Assembly: GCF_041381155.1 (NCBI RefSeq) | Contig: NC_091134.1 | Location: 55,377,944-55,441,943 of the forward strand | Reading direction: 5' to 3' | Length of the DNA: 64,000 nt | Source of the DNA: Argopecten irradians | Taxonomy: Eukaryota > Mollusca > Bivalvia > Pectinida > Pectinidae | Shown here: piece after piece, positions 10,531-21,692 of the stretch | Position numbering within the stretch: the stretch's first letter is position 1 | How the letters are laid out: the number at the start of each line of letters is the position of its first letter | Translations under genes and position numbers: made by a program | The notes under the pieces: model-generated | The model's database searches: none | Seen by the model: the letters and a program-made list of their open reading frames with translations, nothing else | Told to the model about the DNA's origin: nothing

Positions 10531-13500
10531 CACTTATCGTACACGACCTTCGAGTAATACCGATTGTATGCCAAGGTCAAGTTATATTTCGGTAACTATT
10601 GACAATGCTTTGAGCACAACACTCTCTCAAATCCAATCTATGTCATTACTTACAATTGACCTAACAAGAAACTCCGTATACAGTGGATGGCTACGTACAC
10701 GCTACACTGCACTACCCGTCACGTGATAAGTGTAGCGGAGCGTACCTGCAATCAACCGTTGGCATCCGACGATGGGTTACTTATTAGTATATGATAAAAG
10801 AACGTCAATGGATAGTACTAGACTTACTGTATAGGAAACTAAACAAATGAGATGTGGTCTCAATTTATATACACAATAATACACAAATGGTATACATAAT
10901 AATATAATACATCCAAAGTACTACAATTTCAATTTTATGTCTATATTAACTGGTTCATCTTTGAGGGGGTGGGGGGGCATCTTTGGTCTAGATATCACAA
11001 ACCCTAAGCAATTAGCTTCACCAGGACCAAACAACCCTTCAAGTTACAAATTATACAGATAATTTACAGCGTCCTTGATAAAAAATCCTTAAATTAGGGA
11101 ATCGTTTAGCATAAAATACTCCATTGGAAAGCATTACGTAAGTTCTGTGGAAATTTAAGTTAAGAACTTTTCTTCATTTATGTAATGCTTTCCTAAGGAG
11201 AATTTTCAGTTAAGGAGTGTTTAGGTTTTACTTAAAGTTAGGAATGGTGACTAGAAAGCTGGGGCCAAATACTAAAGTGTTGCCAAATCAATGTTCTTTT
11301 TCATATTTCTTCATCAAATAATGAGTTATAAAGAGCCCCGCAATATGAACTAACGCCTATGATAATGCTATTTGGTATAAGAGTGTTTAAAATCAAAATA
11401 AGATAACAAGACTGATTGTGTATATAGCGACAATATATTGACAGCCTACTGTTTGATCATTTGATTACTCGAAGTATTTAAATAACATAAGTATCAACCT
11501 TAAGTATCTAAATAACACTATATTATACACACTATCAACCTTACGCCTTTTAAGTCCAATAAGTACTATTAATCCGATTCTACCGAATAAACATGTCGCT
11601 GGACATCATATCTCATTATTAAAGCTATAGTAGGTCGCGATCAGCGTGTGCCAAATATACACACAGACTCTATACATGATTTATATGTTTTCAGGGTCCC
11701 TGTCCTGTGCGGGTTGTTTATGAATGTGCCGCCAGTATGTTGTCATAACCTACTTTAAAATGTCACATTTATAAAACGTCGCACATATTTCCCGAGTCGG
11801 GCAGGTTGCCAATTTTATCAAAAAATGCATGAAGAATGTTGCATGCTTAACTTTTGATGGAAAGGACAGGTGCGCGGCGAAGTCATATCTATTTATAAAT
11901 TAGGTATCTGGTGTTATACATGTATATGTAAAAGATCTGCATCAAAAAGTCGAATTTAATCGACTACAACAGCTAGTCTCTAATTAATTTTAAAGTAGTT
12001 GAAAATGGCGTCATATTTTGGTGGGACTATATGACGTCACAACCACAATCACGACACCAGAAGGTTGGAATAAAACGACGTCATCGCCCTATCTTGAAAC
12101 CGTTAGTTATTGATAAGTTATCAAACTGTATCCTTTCTGTATGATTTCTCTCATAAGATTTCCTGAATATGTCATACATCAACAGATTTAGTGAATATCT
12201 AATATCAGTTACAAATGATCATTGGTCCTTTTTCATTTATAGGGTCCGGAACGCTAACTGCCATCGCACGCTGTTTAATACTTCGGCGTCGCACATATGG
12301 TGCATAGACTTGCACTTGGCTTGTTATAGAATATTTCATATAATATATGCACGTTTGCTTAAAAATTTCATGATGGATGCCCTTTTAATAAACATAATCG
12401 TGGACATCATTTTCATTCCGATCTGTCGTATCAGCAAATTACTGTAATCTCGTTGATATTAGCTAAAACCCATACATGTGTATAAACGTCTGTACATATA
12501 ACTGATGTAAATCTAAGTTTATGAGGCGAAACGGCAAGTTACAATATCATAAATACTGCTATCACAACAAAATGAAATGTTATAAAACACTTATTCGACG
12601 TGACGTATTTATACTTGAGTGTGATATTAGTATTTTATCATAAATTCATACTATGGTATTCAGTCGTGCGATACACCAAACAGCAGTTCTTCTGTGAAAA
12701 AAATCATTTTAGCGTATCTCCGAGAAATTAATTTGGTAAAATATATCACAGAGTGGAGACTAATTTCTTTATAAAGGAATGCTTATTCAAACAGGAAAGT
12801 GTGTATTGATTTATGTGATAACGGGTTTAGTTCTCCGATAGATTTAAAGCTTTTATACGATGATAACGCGGTTCGTATATTGTGTGTTACGTATGTGTAA
12901 AATTACACTTGTCTAGACCACCCACCACGTAATATATCACAATACGACTGAATCGTGAAGGGCCGTCTATAATTTATAAAATACATGCACTTTTACAGCA
13001 CTACACCAATTATATAACATGTTTAGGAATAGACCGGCAAACATGTTTACATTTCAGGTAAATTCGTAAATATCTCTAGACTAGGAGGTTTTACAGCGAG
13101 TTTGTGCAGTATAGTACATAACAGTTGATATAGTATACCTGACAATATAAATATTTAGATTATAAGAACCGAACCACATCCCGTGTAATACTTGGGGTAG
13201 AAGTCACAACACCGTGACCCGGACCTTAAGATCCTTAATGCTGATATTAATTTGTCAACATATAAGCTGATTATATTTTGTACCATAGGTTTGCGTGGCC
13301 CAGTGGCACGCAACGGTTAGGCTGGCGAATTAGTTTCCCTGTCCTTTGTATAAACGATATCTTATCATTTATCTTGCCAACAAATCTTATCGTAAAGCTC
13401 AGCTATTAGGACAGGATTCATGACCAAGTCTAACACAAGGTTTCTCTTATTTTGCTCGTACAAAAATCACAAAACTAGAAATAAAAAGATTACACTAGTG

Positions 13501-13686
13501 TACTAAGTATTCTACTCCAATGTATCATAGCACCACACAGTCACGTTGAAGCTAACATATTGTCCTTGCAGTGCATAGCTGCTTTGGCAATGTCACTACC
13601 ACAAACATGAAAATGTCCTCCTTTGGTGGACACTATCTAAGATCAAAGATGGTTTGGCAATTTATAACTCATAATCCGAAACGCCT
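10531..13686. other. Intergenic; one imperfect fold-back, no gene
   Basis: No convincing coding exon. An imperfect inverted repeat spans about 11078-11250, with GGAAAGCATTACGTAAG on the left answered by TTATGTAATGCTTTCC on the right and further matching bases outside; it is a likely decayed MITE. A perfect CRE-type TGACGTCA lies at about 12033-12040, with another CGACGTCA near 12076, but no gene start adjoins them. The 92-codon plus frame at 12169-12447 resembles nothing I know. Confidence 0.4.
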
Positions 13687-13855
13687 TTCATTTTCTAATC
13701 CTTACACCTCTTATAGAAACACGATGATTGGATAAATATTTAAGACAATGTATTATCCAAGAGAAACACTTGAGTTTGTTTTATGGAATGCAGTTTCGTA
13801 ACCTGTAGAACATGCAGAGCACTAAAGCATTTCGGACTACGGTTCACAACTTTTC

Positions 13856-15091
13856 TCAGACGTCAACGTTGCTATTGTTGACAGAAGCATAGCTGAATTG
13901 CGTGTCTTTGGCGAAATATGATTTCTTGAATCCTGATATTGTCGACATGATGGCGTTTCGTTTAATGATGACGATCCCAATGACAACACAGCAGATGATG
14001 GCGAGAAGTATGCTTACCACGATGACGCCTGCATTGGCGGTTTGGGCGGGTGCTACTGCCACACAAATCAAGTCACTGGACGGGATTTCAAACAGATACT
14101 TGCCAAAGTTTAAGCCATCGTGACAAGTCATGTTCTGCTTGCCTCTGATGGTCACCTTTGTAGTCCTTAGCCATTTGGTGAAATCCACCAGATTACAATC
14201 ACAGTCCCACTGGTTATCGCGGAAATCGACCGCAAAGTTCTGGTTATTTTCGTACAGTTTGTCAAACATCTTCATAGTCCTCATGGTTACTCCAATGAAA
14301 CTGTTGTTTCTTAGATTTATCAGATGCAAATTATTCAATTGTCCGAAGCAAGGATCGAACACCAACTTTGCTAAATTGTTAGAATGCAAGTCTAAAATTC
14401 GAAGGTTCTTGGTCACCTGACAGAGTGTTGATGAAGCGTCTGATGTAAACGTCCACAGATCATTTCTTCCTAAATAAAGCTCTTCCAAGTCCGACAATAC
14501 CGAATTCTTGAAAACGGCAGATAGGCGCCGCATGTGTCTTTTACCTGAATAGTTGTCTTTCATTGAATCGGTCAATACCAGCTTCTTGAGTTTATGGACA
14601 CCCGAAAAAATGGCAGCATGATTTATGTTGCTAACTGTCCAGTTATTTAACGAAAGGTCCAATGATACTACATTGGGGACACAATGAAATGCCTTACCGT
14701 GTATTTTAGTGATGTGATTATTTCGCAAAACTATTTCTTTTAATGAGCGATGACTTTTAGACGAGTCTCCTGCACACACACCAAATGAATTGTTGAATAA
14801 CTCTGGTATGTTACCTCCGGAAATAATTAAGTGGGTTGTGGTAGGAAGGATGAAGTCGGGTAACTCGTCAGTGAAAAACTTCTGATCGAGTTCCGTGGTA
14901 GCAGGAGGGTCACTACTGTGGCATTTGATTGTGGTGGTATTACAGTCACAGCCATACTTTTCAGGACAGCTCACAATAACAGCAGACACACGACAAATAA
15001 AGATGACCAGCAGCACAAGACACAAGTGAAGGAGCACGGAATTCATCGTCACGGTCTGGCAGTTATCTATCCTAATAAAGGTGTACAACAA
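13856..15091 (-). CDS. LRR single-pass transmembrane receptor, TPBG-like (intact copy)
   Basis: A cell-surface leucine-rich-repeat protein of 411 codons in one exon. Fifteen residues lie before an internal Met (ATG near 15046) that starts an excellent signal peptide (MNSVLLHLCLVLLVIFIC), so translation probably begins there, giving about 396 aa. In order come an LRRNT cysteine cluster (CPEKYGCDC), several LRRs (LKEIVLRNNHITKI, VVSLDLSLNN, LEELYLGRNDL, LRILDLHSNNL, LHLINLRNNSF), an LRRCT cap (NQWDCDCNLVDFTKWL, then CHDG and a last C), a transmembrane helix (VIVVSILLAIICCVVIGIVI) and a short tail of about 35 residues. The tail ends NVDV, which could bind a class II PDZ domain. Layout and length resemble trophoblast glycoprotein (5T4/TPBG), whose tail also ends in a PDZ ligand; many invertebrate LRR receptors share it, so orthology is unproven. 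Several N-x-S/T sites suggest glycosylation. The ligand is unknown. Confidence 0.8.
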   Translation of the reverse strand: MLYTFIRIDNCQTVTMNSVLLHLCLVLLVIFICRVSAVIVSCPEKYGCDCNTTTIKCHSSDPPATTELDQKFFTDELPDFILPTTTHLIISGGNIPELFNNSFGVCAGDSSKSHRSLKEIVLRNNHITKIHGKAFHCVPNVVSLDLSLNNWTVSNINHAAIFSGVHKLKKLVLTDSMKDNYSGKRHMRRLSAVFKNSVLSDLEELYLGRNDLWTFTSDASSTLCQVTKNLRILDLHSNNLAKLVFDPCFGQLNNLHLINLRNNSFIGVTMRTMKMFDKLYENNQNFAVDFRDNQWDCDCNLVDFTKWLRTTKVTIRGKQNMTCHDGLNFGKYLFEIPSSDLICVAVAPAQTANAGVIVVSILLAIICCVVIGIVIIKRNAIMSTISGFKKSYFAKDTQFSYASVNNSNVDV

Positions 15092-15479
15092 AAGCTTACC
15101 TGTGCACGTTACCTGCGATTTGTGAACGCGGCATCAGGTAAAACAAAGTTATTTTCAACAAACACACACACTTTAAAATATCGGATAGAGACACACAATT
15201 CCGCTGTTAGTCTTTTTCACAGTAACTCCCACATATGAAATTTTTCACACTGAGTCATTTCCCCGTCTCCCGTGTGTGTGTGCTCTCAATCACTGGAATG
15301 AAACTTTGTAAACTTTTCCAAAGCGGTGCGTTGGGGGAAAACGCCTGGTATAGAAGGTCCGCCAATAGTTACGTCCTAAACACCACAGGGACCTGTGCTA
15401 AACACAGCCAGGGTCATGTAATGACGACCCATGCTTGATGGTGGAGGAAAACCGAAGAACCCAGAGAAAAACACTTTAA

Positions 15480-15878
15480 GGGCCACTACCTTTCCGAAAC
15501 GGCTTTTAATTTTTAAAATAGGAATGTAAAACGAGATCAATAATTTTGTAGAGTCGCAGAAGTTATTAACTATACGTTTACTAGCACACTTATCATCACC
15601 TTCAGAACTGTTTAATTAGAATAAATAAAATGTTAATTTTCATAACGCGGGTCGTTTTATGTTTCCCGCCGTCATCCTAAATGCCGCGCGGTAGTTGACT
15701 ATCACTGCGCCAGACGGCAAAATAGCGAAATGAATCTCCACTGTTATCGTACATTAGACAGGAAATCTTGCATATGTTTGGTGTTGTAACCTCATTTTAA
15801 GCCATCGATATATATTTTCTTTTGTTATTAATGTTTTTAAGAAACCTTTAAATTTTGCTCCGGAAAGGTAGTGGGCCT
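15480..15878. mobile_element. TTAA-flanked MITE, copy 1
   Basis: About 399 bp, bounded by TTAA (15476-15479 and 15879-15882). The termini GGGCCACTACCTTTCCG and CGGAAAGGTAGTGGGCCT are inverted repeats. The TTAA target suggests a piggyBac-type transposase in trans. This copy lies upstream of the LRR gene. Other copies are at 18730-19129 and, inverted and more diverged, at 45874-46273. Confidence 0.8.
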
Positions 15879-16149
15879 TTAACAGCGGTCAGTACCTGAC
15901 CACTGCCCCAACTGTAATATGTCGGGACATCTTAAACTATCGGCCACCGCGGACGCAGTATTTTTACAATATCTATAGATATGAATGCGCATGTATCAGA
16001 CACAGCTTTTGCTCACAAGACCTATTATTTTGACAATGCAAACGTGCTGGATGTGTTACAACCATCACAGTAATCTGAAATTTAATTACAGCTTATGAAA
16101 ACAAATATTTCATTTTTATTCCTATTTCCAATTAATTTCATGTTCATAA

Positions 16150-16263
16150 GAGGTCTAGATTTAAAAAAAAAAACCGATAAAAATCATACTCTACATGGTA
16201 CTATTTATAGTACCATGTAGAGTACATGGTTTTTATCGTTTTTTTTTTTTTAATCTAGACCTC
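16150..16263. repeat. 114-bp fold-back, copy 1
   Basis: The ends GAGGTCTAGATT and AATCTAGACCTC are complementary. Inside, poly-A and poly-T arms flank GATAAAAAT and its complement, and a central CTCTACATGGTACTA palindrome. Its doublet is at about 19400-19509. Confidence 0.8.
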
Positions 16264-17101
16264 TAAAACGTCTAAAAATGGTCTTAGGGCACTCTGGTGG
16301 GTCCATGATTATATAATCTGTAACTAATTCTCAGATCCCTGTGTGAGGAAATGAGGAAACTGTTTTAACTTAGGGGACGCAACAAAAAACAGTTCTACAA
16401 TGACGTCGTCACTTTATCCGGTGTCTATGAGATATTTCAAACATTGACATGTTCAAATTATATGTTCATTAGATTTGGATCTTGGAGAATGAGTTAATTT
16501 GCAAAATTCGAAATTAGAACATTAAAATGTGTACATTTGCCGAATAAGTGTCTTGATATCATTCATCGTTTGTTTGATTAATTAACGTCCTATTAACAGC
16601 CATGTTCATGCAAGGATGGCCTCCCATGCATTGCGGTGTGTTGCGTGTATGTTGTGCGATCGCGAGGTGCGTGTCCTATTATATTGATAAATATTTATTA
16701 TTTATAACAGTGCATCATTCTTTTATTAACGGTACACGGATATACATGTATTGGAGTTAAAAATTGTAGATGATAATAACGCGTCAGAAAAACAATGTGA
16801 AAACGACACACGTGTGTTACGCAATATGTCATCAACATCGCGCGTTACGTCATCTCTGTAGCTATCCCTGTAGACTAGGTTTCTAACCCAGGACCTCCTT
16901 AACACCATGTAGACCCTTCATTTTCTAATTTTATAGACCTCGTATATGAAAAAGAATGTTTTGGATTTTTTTTTTAGACAATGTATAAACACAAGAGATA
17001 TTGAGAGTAATACTTATTATTTGTTTTTGAATACCTGCAGTTTCGTAACCTGTAGAACATGCAGAGCACTAAAGCATTTCGGACTACGGTTCACAACTTT
17101 C

Positions 17102-18339
17102 TCAGACGTCAACGTTGCTATTGTTGACAGAAGCATAGCTGAATTGCGTGTCTTTGGCGAAATATGATTTCTTGAATCCTGATATTGTCGACATGATGGA
17201 GTTTCGTTTAATGATGACGATCCCAATGACAACACAGCAGATGATGGCGAGAAGTATGCTTACCACGATGACGCCTGCATTGGCGGTTTGGGCGGGTGCT
17301 ACTGCCACACAAATCAAGTCACTGGACGGGATTTCAAACAGATACTTGCCAAAGTTTAAGCCATCGTGACAAGTCATGTTCTGCTTGCCTCTGATGGTCA
17401 CCCTTTGTAGTCCTTAGCCATTTGGTGAAATCCACCAGATTACAATCACAGTCCCACTGGTTATCGCGGAAATCGACCGCAAAGTTCTGGTTTTTTTCGT
17501 ACAGTTTGTCAAACATCTTCATAGTCCTCATGGTTACTCCAATGAAACTGTTGTTTCTTAGATTTATCAGATGCAAATTATTCAATTGTCCGAAGCAAGG
17601 AATCGAACACCAACTTTGCTAAATTGTTAGAATGCAAGTCTAAAATTCGAAGGTTCTTGGTCACCTGACAGAGTGTTGATGAAGCGTCTGATGTAAACGT
17701 CCACAGATCATTTCTTCCTAAATAAAGCTCTTCCAAGTCCGACAATACCGAATTCTTGAAAACGGCAGATAGGCGCCGCATGTGTCTTTTACCTGAATAG
17801 TTGTCTTTCATTGAATCGGTCAATATCAGCTTCTTGAGTTTATGGACACCCGAAAAAATGGCAGCATGATTTATGTTGCTAACTGTCCAGTTATTTAACG
17901 AAAGGTCCAATGATACTACATTGGGGACACAATGAAATGCCTTACCGTGTATTTTAGTGATGTGATTATTTCGCAAAACTATTTCTTTTAATGAGCGATG
18001 ACTTTTAGACGAGTCTCCTGCACACACACCAAATGAATTGTTGAATAACTCTGGTATGTTACCTCCGGAAATAATTAAGTGGGTTGTGGTAGGAAGGATG
18101 AAGTCGGGTAACTCGTCAGTGAAAAACTTCTGATCGAGTTCCGTGGTAGCAGGAGGGTCACTACTGTGGCATTTGATTGTGGTGGTATTACAGTCACAGC
18201 CATACTTTTCAGGACAGCTCACAATAACAGCAGACACACGACAAATAAAGATGACCAGCAGCACAAGACACAAGTGAAGGAGCACGGAATTCATCGTCAC
18301 GGTCTGGCAGTTATCTATCCTAATAAAGGTGTACAACAA
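17102..18339 (-). pseudogene. TPBG-like LRR gene, second tandem copy, broken by frameshifts
   Basis: Near-identical duplicate of the LRR gene at 13856-15091. The frame is open for 253 codons from 18339, through signal peptide, LRRNT and the first LRRs. An extra A near 17601 (AGGAATCG against AGGATCG in copy 1) then shifts the frame. A second extra base, a C near 17403 (CACCCTTTG against CACCTTTG), lies before the LRRCT. The remaining parts are still readable as separate frames (17334-17585 and 17102-17401), including the intact transmembrane segment and NVDV tail. Only a few other changes are seen, such as V to I in an LRR and A to S in the tail. Both breaks lengthen short homopolymers, so long-read assembly error or a falsely separated haplotype is a real alternative to true pseudogenisation. 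As it stands, only a truncated, soluble N-terminal product could be made. Confidence 0.75.
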
Positions 18340-18729
18340 AAGCTTACCTGTGCACGTTACCTGCGATTTGTGAACGCGGCATCAGGTAAAACAAAGTTAT
18401 TTTCAACAAACACACACACTTTAAAATATCGGATAGAGACACACAATTCCGCTGTTAGTCTTTTTCACAGTAACTCCCACATATGAAATTTTTCACACTG
18501 AGTCATTTCCCCGTCTCCCGTGTGTGTGTGCTCTCAATCACTGGAATGAAACTTTGTAAACTTTTCCAAAGCGGTGCGTTGGGGGAAAACGCCTGGTATA
18601 GAAGGTCCGCCAATAGTTACGTCCTAAACACCACAGGGACCTGTGCTAAACACAGCCAGGGTCATGTAATGACGACCCATGCTTGATGGTGGAGGAAAAC
18701 CGAAGAACCCAGAGAGAAAAACACTTTAA

Positions 18730-19129
18730 GGGCCACTACCTTTCCGAAACGGCTTTTAATTTTTAAAATAGGAATGTAAAACGAGATCAATAATTTTGTA
18801 GAGTCGCAGAAGTTATTAACTATACGTTTACTAGCACACTTATCATCACCTTCAGAACTGTTTAATTAGAATAAATAAAATGTTAATTTTCATAACGCGG
18901 GTCGTTTTATGTTTCCCGCCGTCATCCTAAATGCCGCGCGGTAGTTGACTATCACTGCGCCAGACGGCAAAATAGCGAAATGAATCTCCACTGTTATCGT
19001 ACATTAGACAGGAAATCTTGCATATGTTTGGTGTTGTAACCTCATTTTAAGCCATCGATATATATTTTCTTTTGTTATTAATGTTTTTTAAGAAACCTTT
19101 AAATTTTGCTCCGGAAAGGTAGTGGGCCT
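18730..19129. mobile_element. TTAA-flanked MITE, copy 2
   Basis: Copy of the MITE at 15480-15878, carried in the second duplication unit with the same TTAA flanks (18726-18729 and 19130-19133). Confidence 0.8.
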
Positions 19130-19399
19130 TTAACAGCGGTCAGTACCTGACCACTGCCCCAACTGTAATATGTCGGGACATCTTAAACTATCGGCCACCG
19201 CGGACGCAGTATTTTTACAATATCTATAGATATGAATGCGCATGTATCAGACACAGCTTTTGCTCACAAGACCTATTATTTTGACAATGCAAACGTGCTG
19301 GATGTGTTACAACCATCACAGTAATCTGAAATTTAATTACAGCTTATGAAAACAAATATTTCATTTTTATTCCTATTTCCAATTAATTTCATGTTCATA

Positions 19400-19509
19400 A
19401 TAGGTCTAGATTTAAAAAAAAAAAAACGATAAAAATCATACTCTACATGGTACTATTTATAGTACCATGTAGAGTACATGGTTTTTATCGTTTTTTTTTT
19501 AATCTAGAC
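19400..19509. repeat. Fold-back, copy 2
   Basis: Duplicate of the fold-back at 16150-16263. The poly-A and poly-T arms differ by a few bases, and the left end reads TAGGTCTAGA in place of GAGGTCTAGA. Confidence 0.75.
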
Positions 19510-20955
19510 CTCTAAAACGTCTAAAAATGGTCTTAGGGCACTCTGGTGGGTCCATGATTATATAATCTGTAACTAATTCTCAGATCCCTGTGTGAGGAAA
19601 TGAGGAAACTGTTTTAACTTAGGGGACGCAACAAAAAACAGTTCTACAATGACGTCGTCACTTTATCCGGTGTCTATGAGATATTTCAAACATTGACATG
19701 TTCAAATTATATGTTCATTAGATTTGGATCTTGGAGAATGAGTTAATTTGCAAAATTCGAAATTAGAACATTAAAATGTGTACATTTGCCGAATAAGTGT
19801 CTTGATATCATTCATCGTTTGTTTGATTAATTAACGTCCTATTAACAGCCATGTTCATGCAAGGATGGCCTCCCATGCATGCGGTGTGTTGCGTGTATGT
19901 TGTGCGATCGCGAGGTGCGTGTCCTATTATATTGATAAATATTTATTATTTATAACAGTGCATCATTCTTTTATTAACGGTACACGTATATACATGTATT
20001 GGAGTTAAAATGTAGATGATAATAACGCGTCAGAAAAACAATGTGAAAACGACACACGTGTGTTACGCAATATGTCATCAACATCGCGCGTTACGTCATC
20101 TCTGTAGCTATCCCTGTAGACTAGGTTTCTAACCCAGGACCTCCTTAACACCATGTAGACCCGGCGATTGGAGGCCAGTTTTAATAGACATGAGCGTCTA
20201 TGAAAAAGAATGTTCGTCCGTTTTTTTTGTCTATGACTTCATAAACACAAAAGATATTGAGAGTAATATATTATTTATTGAGCGAGTACCGTGTCCAACC
20301 GTACACGGTTGATAGTATACGCGAAAGACGGTATTGAGGTCCACGAGTAATACTTATTATTTAGTTTGAATACCTCAGCGAGGTACTAATCAGGCATTGA
20401 CTGTCTTGCTTTTACTTACATTTACATTAAAGCAAATTCAGATGTGGCGCATTGTATCTAATCCCATCTTTGAGTTTGGCCAATTACTGTGCCGTTTTCA
20501 AATTTAACGCGAAAACATTCTTATTGAATGACGCCATAACACTTGATGTGCAAATCTATGCAAAAATAGAACTCAAACTTCTAATCAATAGAAATGAGTG
20601 TAACATATGAAATACATTATTTCAGGATTAACAGCTATTTAATGAATCCTTATACATGTAATTCAATTTTCTAAAGTTAACCTTATCGATATTCAAAATT
20701 CAGTTTGGGTTCTTTTGTCTATGAAATCATTATGCCGTTATCTCAATCAATCAGAAAAGACGTTACAAACGGCGACGGAGTCATTTCTTCCTTTATGGAC
20801 TGATAAAGTAATTCAATCCAATGAAAATGCTCGTTACAAGTACATGTATAGCTAGATCAGTTATTTGTTCAACACAGATAATTCCCAAACGTCAATCTTT
20901 TAATGACGATGGTTTCAATAATTTAAGTTATGATATTTGTCTTATATTCTAAAAA

Positions 20956-21691
20956 GCAACTTCGCTAGCCAAGGATATTAGTTCGATTCCACAGGGACCT
21001 GGCACGAACATTTTTAACCAATAGTATACATATATATATTATAGTATCAAGGGTATGAACTCGGCGGTCGAGAAAAACGGACCTATTTTTTCAAAACCGT
21101 GATTATTTTGATAAATGGGTTATATACATAATTGACGGATATCTTACCTTAAAGAGAAATAATTTATCTTTCCATTGAGTGCTTGATGAACAAAATTGGC
21201 CAAGTATTGACGAAGTTATGGCTTGATGAATCGGGAAATTTACGTCAAATATGCTAGGTAGACATTTCCCTGTCCGGTCGAAATGTCGTCTCGGCTCTAA
21301 TGGGTACCTCAAAAACCTAGCCAAAATCACAAAATCTACGCTTGTGGTGGTAAACAGTACCCATAACTATGTTCATCCATAATCTCCTTTGGAGGTGTCA
21401 TGACCCATACTTTGTAGAAACTCCATTTAAACATCGTGTAGCTCACTTACTTTAACAGTCACCGCCATGTTCATTTTTCTCTTGGAACGCTCCTCGACTT
21501 TACATATCGTGACTACATTATACAAATTATGTAGTGTTGATCTTGTGGATACTATAATATATATGTATACTGTTAGTTAAAAAAAATCGTGCCAGGTCCC
21601 TGTGTTCGATTCTCTTTCTACTTCGATAGCCAAGGGTATTAGTCCGATTCTCTAGAATCGGAGTTAATACACTTGGCTAGCGAAGTTGTCT
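20956..21691. repeat. Palindromic repeat interrupted by a hAT-type MITE
   Basis: Three versions of a unit reading AACTTCGCTAGCCAAG, then TATTAG, then CGATTC are present: direct at 20957-20989, direct at about 21619-21652, and inverted at about 21653-21691. The last two form a tight palindrome around TCTAGA. The first is cut off by insertion of the MITE at 20990-21604, so the MITE is the younger arrival. Confidence 0.6.
20990..21604. mobile_element. hAT-type MITE, 615 bp, with 8-bp target duplication
   Basis: It begins CACAGGGACCTGGCACGAAC and ends GTGCCAGGTCCCTGTG, matching the termini of the 136-bp element at 3831-3966. An exact 8-bp duplication TTCGATTC flanks it (20982-20989 and 21605-21612). 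The interior holds no transposase frame; the 75-codon minus frame at 21103-21330 shows no recognisable family. It must have been moved in trans. Confidence 0.85.
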
Positions 21692-21692
21692 A

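Larger units (their letters stand above)
13687..20160. repeat. 3.2-kb tandem segmental duplication
   Basis: Unit 1 (about 13687-16916) and unit 2 (about 16917-20160) are direct repeats offset by 3246-3250 bp. From about 13791 and 17038 onward the match is nearly exact, with only scattered substitutions and 1-bp length changes in homopolymers. Each unit contains an LRR gene, a TTAA-flanked MITE and a fold-back in the same order, so both elements predate the duplication. The first 100 bp of each unit are more diverged, and a third partial match continues at about 20161-20380. Confidence 0.9.

Noticed and set aside
12033-12085. CRE-type TGACGTCA sites as a promoter
   Set aside because: No gene start lies nearby on either strand; two such octamers in 64 kb are not strong evidence.
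12169-12447. 92-codon plus-strand frame as a gene
   Set aside because: No recognisable domain, no splice partners or promoter, and composition like its AT-rich surroundings.
16150-16263. Pre-miRNA
   Set aside because: The stem consists largely of A/T homopolymer and an exact palindrome, more typical of a fold-back element; no evidence of processing.
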